In this document: in pieces, positions 1 to 6,601 of the stretch
How positions within the stretch are numbered: position 1 is the first letter of the stretch
Layout of the letters: each line of letters begins with the position of its first letter
From: an uncultured Fibrobacter sp.
Lineage (GTDB): Bacteria; Fibrobacterota; Fibrobacteria; Fibrobacterales; Fibrobacteraceae
Length of the DNA stretch: 64,000 bases
Reading direction: 5' to 3'
NCBI RefSeq assembly: GCF_947305105.1
Contig: NZ_CAMZCS010000009.1
Coordinates: 33,349 to 97,348, forward strand
The notes under the pieces: model-generated
What the model was told of the DNA's origin: nothing
The model's database searches: none
The model's input: the letters and a program-made list of their open reading frames with translations, nothing else
Made by a program: the position numbers and the translations under genes

Positions 1-477
1 ATAGATGTACTTGAACCCTGCAGAAGCCATCGTTTCGAGGCGTTCCTTCGTCATGCTGGGTGCTGCCACCGGGATGTTCTCGAGTCCGTGCTTCTTGCAG
101 GCTTCGGTGAGGCCTTCGTCGCAATCGAACGGCAGGTCCGGAATGATGCAGGCGGAAACGCCCGCGTCCTTGCACATCTTCACGAAATTCTCAACGCCAG
201 GCGTAAAAGCGAGCGAGCCGTAGGTCATGATGTAGATAGGCGTTTCGGGGTGGCGTTCGTGAATCTTCTTCACAACTTCAAGCCCTTGCTTGGTGGAGTA
301 GCCCTTTTCAAGCGCGACAGTAGATGCCGTCTGGATAGCGGGACCGTCAGCACTCGGATCGCTGAAAGCAAGCTGGATTTCAAGGATGTTCGCGCCACCC
401 TTCACGAGGGCATCGGCGATGGCGATAGAAGTTTCTGCGTCCGGGAACCCGGCAATGAGATGAGACATTAGGTTCAT
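1..477 (-). CDS. trpA: Tryptophan synthase alpha subunit, 3' part cut by the window edge
   Basis: TrpA cleaves indole-3-glycerol phosphate to indole and glyceraldehyde-3-phosphate, and indole then passes to TrpB in the alpha2beta2 complex. The visible 159 residues open with MNLMSHLIAGFPD and contain LEIQLAFSDPSADGPAIQ, the family signature that includes the catalytic Glu and Asp region. The reading frame is open to base 1, so roughly 90 C-terminal residues are missing. The start at 477 gives the normal family N-terminus; the second Met (MSHLIAG) is an alternative. The gene lies 113 bp downstream of trpB on the same strand and is probably co-transcribed with it. The spacer holds a short heptamer-type repeat and no clear terminator. 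Confidence 0.95.
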   Translation of the reverse strand, partial: MNLMSHLIAGFPDAETSIAIADALVKGGANILEIQLAFSDPSADGPAIQTASTVALEKGYSTKQGLEVVKKIHERHPETPIYIMTYGSLAFTPGVENFVKMCKDAGVSACIIPDLPFDCDEGLTEACKKHGLENIPVAAPSMTKERLETMASAGFKYIY

Positions 478-518
478 AATAAATTCTCGCGGCTTTGCCG
501 CTGTTAAAAGGTTTTAGT

Positions 519-596
519 AGGAAGTAGGAAGTTAGAAGTAGGAAGTGGGATACGGGACATCACTGTCTACTGTCTACTTCCTACTGTCTACTATTT
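519..596. repeat. Heptamer-type microsatellite between trpB and trpA
   Basis: Degenerate tandem copies of a 7-nt unit occur in two orientations: agtaggaagtaggaag, then ctgtctactgtctac. Similar units occur beside at least seven other genes in this window. The repeat runs into the last codons of trpB. Confidence 0.6.
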
Positions 597-1859
597 ATTC
601 ATTATCTCCGCGTCATGGATATCTTCGTTGTTTTCGAGGCGCTTGAGTTCCGCCTTCAGGAATTCCTTCCACTTTTCGGGGCGGAACACCGGGCTCGTGA
701 TAAAGATGTCCTTGTCACCGCGGCCACTCATGTTGATGACGAGCGCCTTGTCTTTCGGGAGTTCCTTCGCAATCTTCATGGCGGCGGCACCGGCGTGTGC
801 GCTTTCGAGTGCGAACAAAATGCCTTCGTTGCGGGCGAAGAACTTGACCGCATCCAAGGCTTCCTTGTCAAGGATGCTCGTGAATTCCACACGTCCCGAT
901 TCACCGAGGGCGGCAAGCTGCGGGCCGATACCCATGTAGTCAAGCCCTGCAGAAATGGAGCGGGTCGGCAGCGACTGGCCGTCTTCGTCGATGAGGAAGC
1001 GGCTCTTGTAACCCTGCACAATTCCTTCGCGGCTCGCGTTACCCGTCATGCGGGAGGCGTTTTCGCCCATGTTCGGGCCAATGCCACCGGCTTCGGCACC
1101 GATCAGGCGCACGTTCTTGTCTTCGATAAACGGAGTGAACACGCCGATGGAGTTGCTTCCGCCACCCACGCAGGCGACGATCGCGGCAATGTTGATGTTA
1201 CGTTCGGCAGCCTGGCGCTTGACTTCTTCGCCGATGATGGACTGGAACGTACGGACAATATCCGGGAACGGAGCAGGGCCGAGGGCAGAACCAAGCACAT
1301 AATGAGTGTTCTGGAAGTTCGTGGCCCAGTCGCGCATCGCCTCGTTCACGGCATCCTTCAGGGTGCGGCTGCCGCTCGTGACCGGCACGACCTTCGCACC
1401 GTACATTTCCATGGTGGCCACGTTCGGTTGCTGACGGCGAACGTCAACCTCGCCCATGTACACGACGCATTCAAGGCCGAGCTTCGCACAAGCGGCGGCG
1501 GTGGCGAGCCCGTGCTGACCTGCACCCGTTTCGGCGATGATGCGGGTCTTGCCCATCTTCTTAGCAAGCAAGCACTGACCGATGGCGTTGTTGATCTTGT
1601 GGGCGCCCGTGTTGGCGAGGCCTTCGAGCTTGATGTAGATCTGCGCACCGCCCAGGAGTTCGGTCGCCGTCGGGGCGAAGTACAGCGGAGTCTCGCGCCC
1701 GATGTAGTCGCGCTGGATGATGCGGAGCTCCTCGAGGAATTCCGGATCGTGGATGTACTTGTTGAATGCCGTTTCGAGGTCGTCGAGCGGGCGGCGGATG
1801 ATTTCGGCAACATACTTGCCGCCGAACTTGTCAAAGAAACCGTTGTTGGAGGTAATCAT
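591..1859 (-). CDS. trpB: Tryptophan synthase beta subunit
   Basis: TrpB is the PLP enzyme that condenses indole with serine to give tryptophan. The protein has 422 residues, slightly longer than the usual ~400. The PLP lysine is K88 in GAHKINN, inside LEGLANTGAHKINNAIGQ. The glutamate-containing AETGAGQHG follows, then the phosphate-binding CVGGGSNSIG and the C-terminal NMSGRGDKD. The start at 1859 gives a normal N-terminus (MITSNNGFFDKFGGKYV). The gene lies directly downstream of a Trp-codon leader peptide and terminator at 1908-2035, so its transcription is very probably attenuated by tryptophan supply. Its 3' end overlaps a short repeat. A long open frame on the opposite strand here is only a codon-bias shadow. 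Confidence 0.97.
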   Translation of the reverse strand: MITSNNGFFDKFGGKYVAEIIRRPLDDLETAFNKYIHDPEFLEELRIIQRDYIGRETPLYFAPTATELLGGAQIYIKLEGLANTGAHKINNAIGQCLLAKKMGKTRIIAETGAGQHGLATAAACAKLGLECVVYMGEVDVRRQQPNVATMEMYGAKVVPVTSGSRTLKDAVNEAMRDWATNFQNTHYVLGSALGPAPFPDIVRTFQSIIGEEVKRQAAERNINIAAIVACVGGGSNSIGVFTPFIEDKNVRLIGAEAGGIGPNMGENASRMTGNASREGIVQGYKSRFLIDEDGQSLPTRSISAGLDYMGIGPQLAALGESGRVEFTSILDKEALDAVKFFARNEGILFALESAHAGAAAMKIAKELPKDKALVINMSGRGDKDIFITSPVFRPEKWKEFLKAELKRLENNEDIHDAEIMNK

Positions 1860-1899
1860 AGTGGTTAGTAAACAGTGGTTGGTGATTAGTGGCTGGGGT
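1860..1899. repeat. AGTGGTT-type heptamer repeat upstream of trpB
   Basis: Degenerate units of the form gtggttagt / agtggttggt lie between the attenuator terminator and the trpB start codon. They occupy the place where a ribosome-binding site would normally be. Confidence 0.5.
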
Positions 1900-1907
1900 T
1901 AAACGGG

Positions 1908-1943
1908 AAAAAAATTAAGGCTTCCGGAGAGTCCGAAAGCCTT
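1908..1943 (-). terminator. Attenuator terminator (3:4 hairpin) of trpBA
   Basis: Read on the minus strand, an 11-bp stem with one mismatch (AAGGCTTTCGG / CCGGAAGCCTT, 5-nt loop) is followed by TTAATTTTTTT. The 5' arm contains CGGACTCT, which can pair instead with region 2 of the leader at 1973-1980. Confidence 0.88.
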
Positions 1944-1994
1944 TTGCAAACACTTGATGAAATCGGCAAAACCGGACTCTATGTTCTAGAGCCC
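1928..1994 (-). promoter_or_regulatory. trpBA attenuator: 1:2 and 2:3 alternative pairings
   Basis: On the minus strand, region 1 (GGGCTCTA) pairs with region 2 (TAGAGTCC) as an 8-bp hairpin with loop gaaca at 1974-1994. Region 2 also contains AGAGTCCG (1973-1980), perfectly complementary to CGGACTCT (1928-1935) in the terminator's 5' arm. A ribosome stalled at the three Trp codons just before region 1 would mask region 1, allow 2:3 pairing and prevent the terminator. This is the classical trp attenuation geometry. The pairings are read from the sequence; the regulation is inferred. Confidence 0.87.
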
Positions 1995-2035
1995 CACCAC
2001 CAACGGTTGAAACGGATTGCTTCATTCATCTTCAT
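1979..2035 (-). CDS. trpL: trp leader peptide (WWW) of the trpBA operon
   Basis: An 18-residue open frame reads MKMNEAIRFNRWWWGSRT and ends in TAG. Three consecutive TGG codons sit immediately 5' of attenuator region 1. The AUG lies only seven nucleotides after a -10-like TAAATT, so the message may be leaderless or nearly so; no Shine-Dalgarno is visible. The peptide ends inside the 1:2 hairpin, as expected for a sensor peptide. A second leader with the same WWWGS motif precedes trpCF (6363-6434), which strongly supports both. Confidence 0.88.
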   Translation of the reverse strand: MKMNEAIRFNRWWWGSRT

Positions 2036-2042
2036 GGCGCAT

Positions 2043-2071
2043 AATTTAGGAATGTCTTTTTTCGCTGGCAA
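2043..2071 (-). promoter_or_regulatory. Promoter P2 of the trpBA leader
   Basis: On the minus strand, TTGCCA - 17 nt - TAAATT with ATTCC just before the -10. The same hexamers, spacing and ATTCC occur in front of the second trp leader (6441-6469), so the element is conserved between paralogous leaders. Confidence 0.7.
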
Positions 2072-2090
2072 GGGGTTGCCTTTAGAAAAA

Positions 2091-2129
2091 CGAAAAAAAG
2101 GAAGGCTTCCGGTGTGTCCGGAAGCCTTC
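2091..2129 (-). terminator. Upstream terminator T1 before the trpBA leader
   Basis: A perfect 12-bp stem (GAAGGCTTCCGG with 5-nt loop) is followed on the minus strand by a run of seven T. It would end transcripts that start at the strong promoter at 2237-2265, before they reach P2 and trpB. Confidence 0.88.
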
Positions 2130-2230
2130 TGTTAAACACTTGATGAAATTGGCAAAGCCAAAATCCCGTTTCGAGAACTTCATCGCAAGCTGCGCAAGCG
2201 TCGAAGCGGATTGCCAATTTCATCTTTATG
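2130..2230 (-). ncRNA. Candidate structured leader RNA related to the trp leader
   Basis: Between a strong promoter and terminator T1 lies a 14-bp perfect inverted repeat (GATGAAATTGGCAA at 2211-2224, its complement at 2142-2155). It encloses 55 nt with a second hairpin (CTTCGaCGC / GCGaTGAAG). Flanking sequence matches the WWW leader: GCAATCCG near the 5' side and TTTCATCAAGTGTTT before the terminator. An overlapping open frame begins MKLAIRFDACAACDEV, resembling MKMNEAIRFN of the trp leader, but has no Trp run. It may be a duplicated, diverged attenuator, a riboswitch or a small RNA; I cannot tell which. Confidence 0.5.
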
Positions 2231-2236
2231 GTAAGC

Positions 2237-2265
2237 AATATATATACTAATTCGTTGTCTGTCAA
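2237..2265 (-). promoter_or_regulatory. Strong sigma-70-like promoter P1 upstream of trpBA
   Basis: On the minus strand, TTGACA - 17 nt - TATATT, a near-consensus match. The predicted transcript starts just upstream of the structured element at 2130-2230. Confidence 0.75.
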
Positions 2266-2394
2266 TAGGTTATAAACAGATTTTTGTAAAAAAATATTAC
2301 GATTACGTCCAAATTACGCATTAAATGCAATAAAACGCATTTTCTTTTTTTTGCATTAATATATATTTACAACTACTTCGTTTGGAGCCCGCCC

Positions 2395-3915
2395 ATGAAC
2401 AAGACCTTGTTTATATTGGTCATCGCATTAACCATAGTCACATCCTACGCAGACAATCCTTGCGTGCAGCTATGCGTAGATTGCACCTCAACCCCCGAAA
2501 ACGAGACCTGTCAAAAAGTAGACCAAGTCTGCGGCAGTTGCACCCTCATTCTCGACAGCCTGCAAAAGCGAAGCGACTCTCTGGAACAAGTAAGAGTGCA
2601 AGATTCCATCGCACAAGAACAAAAACTCGCCTTCCGAAAAGAGCAAATCCGAGCCCTTGCCACTGCGATACGGGAAAACAGCACCGCAAGCACAAACCTG
2701 TTCAAAGTAAACATCACTAATGGCACATTTCTAAACCTGACCAAGGAAAACGGGACCCAAGAAAAAGCAAAGACAACTCCTGTACAAGAGAAAACAGACA
2801 CAATCAGTTTCCTCCCACCCCTAAGCGAAGAATGCAGAAACCTCTGTGAAACATGCGAGAACACAGCCGACAAAAACAATCCCGTTTGCACAAAAGTTGA
2901 AGAACAATGCCTTTGCAGCATCCATGCGGAAGAAGAAAAAAAAGCACAAGAAAAAGCCATTGCCGATAGCATTGCCGCCGTGGAGAAAAGCCTTGCCGAC
3001 ATGGAAGCTTCATTTGAGTCTGCTAGCAAAATTTTCAATTTTTGCGATAACCTGCCACAAGCACGAGCTTGCTCTGTAAAAGTCAGTATAAAGCAGGACA
3101 ACTTTACCATTGCAGGAATCAAAGAACTTGAGCCTCCCCCGCCACCCAAGCCGGATACAGTTTTTATAAATAACACAACTGCACCCATGGCGGTCCAAGA
3201 CACAAGCAAAGCAAAAGATTCAACGGCAACAAGAGATTCTACAAAAAAAGAAAAAAATGTATATCATGGCATAACTTTAGCAATTGAAGGTTTCTACGAA
3301 AAATACGTTGCGGGCTACGAAACAAAGGATAAAGATGACAGCAATGATGACTTCGGTTTAATCCTCGGCTTCTTTAAACGCACATACTTCTACCGATGGG
3401 GATCGTACCAAATAGGCTTTAATGCCCTCTACCATGGAGCTACTTATGTCCTCAAAAACAACATGATATATTCTAACAACAATAAAGAAACTAGTACATA
3501 TTATGACGATGTTCTGAGTTGGGGGGTGTCAACATTAAGTGGTGGAAAAATGGTCTATCATACAATTGACGACGAAATCTCAGAAGAAATCATGTATCAT
3601 AACGCCATGATAGAAGTTCCTCTACAAATGAGACTCGGAATACCCCTATTGTTCTTTAGCACCAGCGTCCACATCCGCAAACCCATTTACGGCTGGGTTA
3701 AATACGAAAGGTCATGGGATGATGACTACAACATCAACCATGGATTTTTCAAGATTACCGATTGGGAATTCTTATTTAATATCGGTATCGGTTTTGAACT
3801 CACAAGGCATTTTTCCTTGCAGATTCAAGGATTGCCTTTAGGGATTGTCACTTATGCTGAAGAAATCCAGAATTATGCAGATTATGTAAAATTCAGCATG
3901 GATATCGCTTGGTAA
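2395..3915 (+). CDS. Exported protein with two Cys-rich modules and a barrel-like C-terminus
   Basis: I do not recognise the family. The 506-residue protein starts with a signal peptide (MNKTLFILVIALTIVTSYA). A Cys-rich module at about residues 23-49 (CVQLCVDC ... CQKVDQVCGSC) is repeated at about 146-174 (CRNLCETC ... CTKVEEQCLC). Between them is a charged, probably coiled-coil segment, then a Pro-rich stretch (EPPPPPKP) and a Thr/Ser/Lys linker. The last ~220 residues alternate polar and aromatic residues and end FSMDIAW, like an outer-membrane beta-barrel with a terminal aromatic residue. A lipoprotein gene follows 12 bp later, probably in the same operon. The pair is AT-rich, with many Asn and Lys codons compared with neighbouring genes. 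Confidence 0.75.
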   Translation: MNKTLFILVIALTIVTSYADNPCVQLCVDCTSTPENETCQKVDQVCGSCTLILDSLQKRSDSLEQVRVQDSIAQEQKLAFRKEQIRALATAIRENSTASTNLFKVNITNGTFLNLTKENGTQEKAKTTPVQEKTDTISFLPPLSEECRNLCETCENTADKNNPVCTKVEEQCLCSIHAEEEKKAQEKAIADSIAAVEKSLADMEASFESASKIFNFCDNLPQARACSVKVSIKQDNFTIAGIKELEPPPPPKPDTVFINNTTAPMAVQDTSKAKDSTATRDSTKKEKNVYHGITLAIEGFYEKYVAGYETKDKDDSNDDFGLILGFFKRTYFYRWGSYQIGFNALYHGATYVLKNNMIYSNNNKETSTYYDDVLSWGVSTLSGGKMVYHTIDDEISEEIMYHNAMIEVPLQMRLGIPLLFFSTSVHIRKPIYGWVKYERSWDDDYNINHGFFKITDWEFLFNIGIGFELTRHFSLQIQGLPLGIVTYAEEIQNYADYVKFSMDIAW

Positions 3916-3927
3916 GGAGCAAAGAGA

Positions 3928-4599
3928 ATGTATTTATTCAACAAAACAGCATCAAAAAATTTCATTTGCGCAATCTCTTTCTTGGCATGTTTCTTTACTG
4001 CTTGCAGCGACGCAAACCCATTTGACAAAACGGAAGACGATATTGCAGACACTCGATATAAAATAGACAGAGATTACAATTCAAAAGAAAGCAACTCTAC
4101 TACAAATTCTTCTAAGAGCCAAAGCGGTTCCTATTCACAAAGCAATTATAACAGCGGAGCTAATTCAACGCTTAACAGCAATTTTTCCATCCTAATTGAC
4201 TTAACAAAGTTCAAACAGCTTTCGGCCAATTGGGAGGAGGAGCAAAGCAACAAAAATAATTACAGTGATGGGGATCCAAGCATATCTTTTGTGATTAGGA
4301 CATACACCAATAACATCCTAAAAGACTCCGTCAGAACGAACGCAATTAGACTAAACGACAATATTGGAAGTTGGAGTGGACATGAAAATTTATCAAAAAA
4401 ATTGAATGGTGGAATTGACCAAATCAGCATCTGTCCAATCGTATATGAACGCAATCTAATATTAAGCGATGTATGGAAATCTTCTGGAAAATGCTACGAC
4501 ATTAACAATGTCGGAAAAAAAGTCAACACGATTATCCCACAAAGCGATACTTGGGCCAAAAATTACGAGCTCAAATGGGATGTCACAATCAAATATTAA
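3928..4599 (+). CDS. Putative lipoprotein, Ser/Asn-rich
   Basis: This 223-residue protein has a lipoprotein signal peptide ending FFTAC (lipobox Cys near residue 26), so it is probably anchored in the inner or outer membrane. A low-complexity Ser/Asn region follows at about residues 50-85, then a folded C-terminal part with no family I recognise. An AAGGAG site (AAGGAGCAAAGAGAATG) precedes the start, 12 bp after the Cys-rich exported protein. The two are probably co-expressed, and the lipoprotein may be a partner of that protein. Its stop codon lies only 5 bp from the stop codon of the convergent trpCF gene, with no terminator between. Confidence 0.72.
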   Translation: MYLFNKTASKNFICAISFLACFFTACSDANPFDKTEDDIADTRYKIDRDYNSKESNSTTNSSKSQSGSYSQSNYNSGANSTLNSNFSILIDLTKFKQLSANWEEEQSNKNNYSDGDPSISFVIRTYTNNILKDSVRTNAIRLNDNIGSWSGHENLSKKLNGGIDQISICPIVYERNLILSDVWKSSGKCYDINNVGKKVNTIIPQSDTWAKNYELKWDVTIKY

Positions 4600-4604
4600 T
4601 CAGA

Positions 4605-6263
4605 TTAAGACAACGTAGCAAACAGCGCCCTCATTTTTTCATGGTTCTTGATTCCGGGGGCGTCTTCGACACCGCTGGAAACGTCAATGAGTTCAGGATG
4701 GAACTTTTCGCAAATCGTGCCCACATTTTCGGGCGTGATGCCGCCCGCAAGCCAGAGCGGAAGATCGCTCGTCTGTTCGCGCAGCAATGACTCAGGAATA
4801 GTTTTGCCTGTACCGCCGGGAATGCCCTCAACTTTTGCGTCTAGCAAGATGCGGGGTTCCCCGTTCTTACGGAGGTTGGCGACTTGTTCGAAGTCGGAGG
4901 CTTCGCCCACGCGGACGGCTGCATAGCAAGGAATATCCGGATAGAGATTGCTTCGCACTTCGTGCTCGCAATGACATGCTTGGTTTGATTGCGCAGGAGC
5001 TTGCTTTGACAGCACGGGGGTCGGGATTCCATGGAACTGCACGGCATCGAGGACGCCTTCCTGCGCGAGCTTGATGGCTGTCTTGCCTTCTTCGGAATTC
5101 AGGTCGGTAATGACACCGACGAGGAGCGGGATTGAACAAGCGAGACAAGCGTTTTGATTGTCATTGCGAGCAAGGCGAAGCAATCGCTCTTTAAAGCTGC
5201 GCACAAACGTTTCGGTCGTGAGCCGTTTTGTGGTGCTGAATACAAACCCGAGCATGTCTGCGCCGAGTTCGGCGGCCAGCATGCCGTCTTCAACGCGCGT
5301 GATGCCACAGATTTTGACCAAAGGACGATTCTTGCCAAAGATTGCTTCGTCACTTTGTTCCTCGCAATGACAAGTGACGTTAGACGATGCGTGAATGTGT
5401 TTCAGCACTTTTCGTTCCGCAAACTTTTTCCAGAACTTGCCTCGCGCATTTTCGCAGCCCGCTTCAAAGGCGCCAACCACTTCTTTCGCCAGCGGAGGAT
5501 TCTTCGCAACGGCCTCCCCCACAAGGATTCCCGTGAATCCGAGGCTGCGCGCATAGGCAGCATCGCCAGCACTCAAAATGCCTGATTCAAAGACAGCCTT
5601 GGCCGGGAGCTTGCTGCGAACCGATGCCGGCACCAGCGGATCCGTATGGAACGTAGCCAGGTCGCGCGAATTCACGCCCGCGACAACCGTCTTTGCAGCT
5701 GCATCGCCAAGCGCTTCCAGCACGAGGTTCAGCTTGCGGAAATCATCCTTCTCCCGGACCTCAACAAATGCCTGGATCCCAAACTTCTGTGCACGGCGAG
5801 CCATTTTCACGAGTTGTTCGTCATCAAGAATTCGAGCAATCAAGAGGACCGCATCGGCACCGCAGCGATAAGCGATATCGATTTCGTCTTCGAACAAGAG
5901 AAAATCCTTGCGGAGCACTGCGCACGCATGCAAGCCCTGTTGACGACGGCGTTCCATAAGGTCGGCCACCGCAATCAGGTCACGGAGAGAGCCCTTGAAA
6001 AAATTCCCTTCGGTGAGCACCGAAACCGCCTGCGCATGAGCTTCGGCATAAGTCGTCGCCAAAGCCACAGGGTCCAAATCAGGCGCAATATCACCCTTCG
6101 ATGGCGATGCACGCTTGACTTCAAGTATCGCCCCCGCATTGCCGAGAAATTCTGTATGGCCACCACGGCGCCGTTCCGGGATTTCTATTCCAAAATTCAA
6201 GCCTAACCGCTCGATATCCTCACGGCGCATCCGCACTATCTTGCTCAGAATGTCTTCACTCAT
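4605..6263 (-). CDS. trpCF: TrpC-TrpF fusion: indole-3-glycerol phosphate synthase / phosphoribosylanthranilate isomerase
   Basis: This bifunctional enzyme does two successive steps of tryptophan synthesis, isomerising phosphoribosylanthranilate and closing the indole ring. Residues 1-260 are the TrpC barrel (EVKRASPSKG, LRKDFLL, FVEVRE, GVNSRDL, ESGI). Residues 313-552 are TrpF (LVKICGIT with the catalytic Cys, LLDAKVEGIPGGTGK, LAGGITPENV). The start at 6263 follows GAGGAAAAG and lies downstream of the attenuator terminator; a longer frame would include the terminator and is rejected. Three palindromic repeats interrupt the frame in phase: CHCEEQSDEAI (~298-308) in the linker, and LLRLARND (~361-368) and CHCEHEVRSN (~430-439) inside TrpF. 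The inserts sit where loops would be expected, so the enzyme may still work. Confidence 0.93.
   Translation of the reverse strand: MSEDILSKIVRMRREDIERLGLNFGIEIPERRRGGHTEFLGNAGAILEVKRASPSKGDIAPDLDPVALATTYAEAHAQAVSVLTEGNFFKGSLRDLIAVADLMERRRQQGLHACAVLRKDFLLFEDEIDIAYRCGADAVLLIARILDDEQLVKMARRAQKFGIQAFVEVREKDDFRKLNLVLEALGDAAAKTVVAGVNSRDLATFHTDPLVPASVRSKLPAKAVFESGILSAGDAAYARSLGFTGILVGEAVAKNPPLAKEVVGAFEAGCENARGKFWKKFAERKVLKHIHASSNVTCHCEEQSDEAIFGKNRPLVKICGITRVEDGMLAAELGADMLGFVFSTTKRLTTETFVRSFKERLLRLARNDNQNACLACSIPLLVGVITDLNSEEGKTAIKLAQEGVLDAVQFHGIPTPVLSKQAPAQSNQACHCEHEVRSNLYPDIPCYAAVRVGEASDFEQVANLRKNGEPRILLDAKVEGIPGGTGKTIPESLLREQTSDLPLWLAGGITPENVGTICEKFHPELIDVSSGVEDAPGIKNHEKMRALFATLS
4946..4975. repeat. 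Palindromic dispersed repeat, in frame inside trpCF
   Basis: Copy of the gattgcttcg...ctcgcaatgaca family. In the TrpF part it is translated as CHCEHEVRSNL. The core cgcacttcgtgc is itself palindromic. Confidence 0.75.
5159..5185. repeat. Palindromic dispersed repeat, in frame inside trpCF
   Basis: tcattgcgagcaaggcgaag followed by caatc, the inverse orientation of the same family. It is translated as ERLLRLARNDN in TrpF. Confidence 0.75.
5340..5371. repeat. Palindromic dispersed repeat in the TrpC-TrpF linker
   Basis: gattgcttcg ... cctcgcaatgaca, translated as CHCEEQSDEAI between the two catalytic domains. Confidence 0.75.
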
Positions 6264-6293
6264 CTTTTCCTCTTTGGCACCATGGTCCCGGAA

Positions 6294-6327
6294 CCTAAAA
6301 AAGGCATCCGGTGAGTCCGAATGCCTT
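6294..6327 (-). terminator. Attenuator terminator of trpCF
   Basis: On the minus strand, an 11-bp stem with a single mismatch (AAGGCATTCGG / CCGGATGCCTT, 5-nt loop) is followed by TTTTTT. The mismatch is at the same stem position as in the trpBA terminator. It lies 30 nt upstream of the trpCF start codon. Confidence 0.9.
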
Positions 6328-6378
6328 TGTAAACCTTTCCAGATTAAACGCAAACACGGACTCTATCCAATAGAGCCC
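6313..6378 (-). promoter_or_regulatory. trpCF attenuator: 1:2 and 2:3 alternative pairings
   Basis: On the minus strand, GGGCTCTA / TAGAGTCC forms an 8-bp hairpin (6358-6378). The second arm's GAGTCCG can instead pair over 7 bp with CGGACTC in the terminator (6313-6319). Geometry and sequence match the trpBA attenuator. Confidence 0.87.
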
Positions 6379-6434
6379 CACCACCAGCGGTTGGCAAAAA
6401 ATTCTTTTGCTGTACTTGCCACTTTAATCTGCAT
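6363..6434 (-). CDS. trpL: trp leader peptide (WWW) of trpCF
   Basis: A 23-residue open frame begins MQIKVASTAKEFF and ends NRWWWGSIG before TAG. The three TGG codons lie directly before attenuator region 1, exactly as in the trpBA leader, while the N-terminal half is unrelated. This pattern of conservation (NRWWWGS plus pairing regions) is what selection for Trp-dependent ribosome stalling would leave. The AUG is six nucleotides after the -10-like box and has no visible Shine-Dalgarno. Confidence 0.9.
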   Translation of the reverse strand: MQIKVASTAKEFFANRWWWGSIG

Positions 6435-6440
6435 ACCCGC

Positions 6441-6469
6441 AATTTAGGAATCGTAAAACTCATTGGCAA
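6441..6469 (-). promoter_or_regulatory. Promoter of the trpCF leader
   Basis: On the minus strand, TTGCCA - 17 nt - TAAATT, identical in hexamers and spacing to P2 of trpBA. The leader AUG is six nucleotides downstream of the -10. Confidence 0.72.
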
Positions 6470-6517
6470 GTGAGTTACACTCAAGACACCGCAATTAAAG
6501 GCAAATACAATTACGTA

Positions 6518-6545
6518 TTTACACCAAAGAGGTGAAAATTATAGT
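6518..6545 (+). promoter_or_regulatory. Putative promoter of the GH9 gene
   Basis: TTTACA - 16 nt - TATAGT, about 56 nt upstream of the GH9 start codon and divergent from the trpCF leader promoter. Confidence 0.5.
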
Positions 6546-6601
6546 ACATTTATGTTACATACAAACCACTTTATTCGCTCTATGTGAAGGAGAGTAAGCC
6601 G

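Noticed and set aside
615..1868. Long plus-strand open frame opposite trpB
   Set aside because: It mirrors trpB codon bias; the translation has no domain features and the minus-strand protein is unambiguous.
2032..2265. 77-codon frame through the upstream trpBA leader RNA as a real protein gene
   Set aside because: It runs through a perfect intrinsic terminator and a second promoter; better explained as leader RNA with at most a short leader peptide.
2266..2394. Palindrome gcattaaatgc and nearby T runs as a terminator or operator
   Set aside because: Short, AT-rich and likely by chance; no convincing structure.
6264..6353. N-terminal extension of trpCF
   Set aside because: It would start inside the leader and pass through the attenuator terminator; the ATG at 6263 has a good ribosome site.
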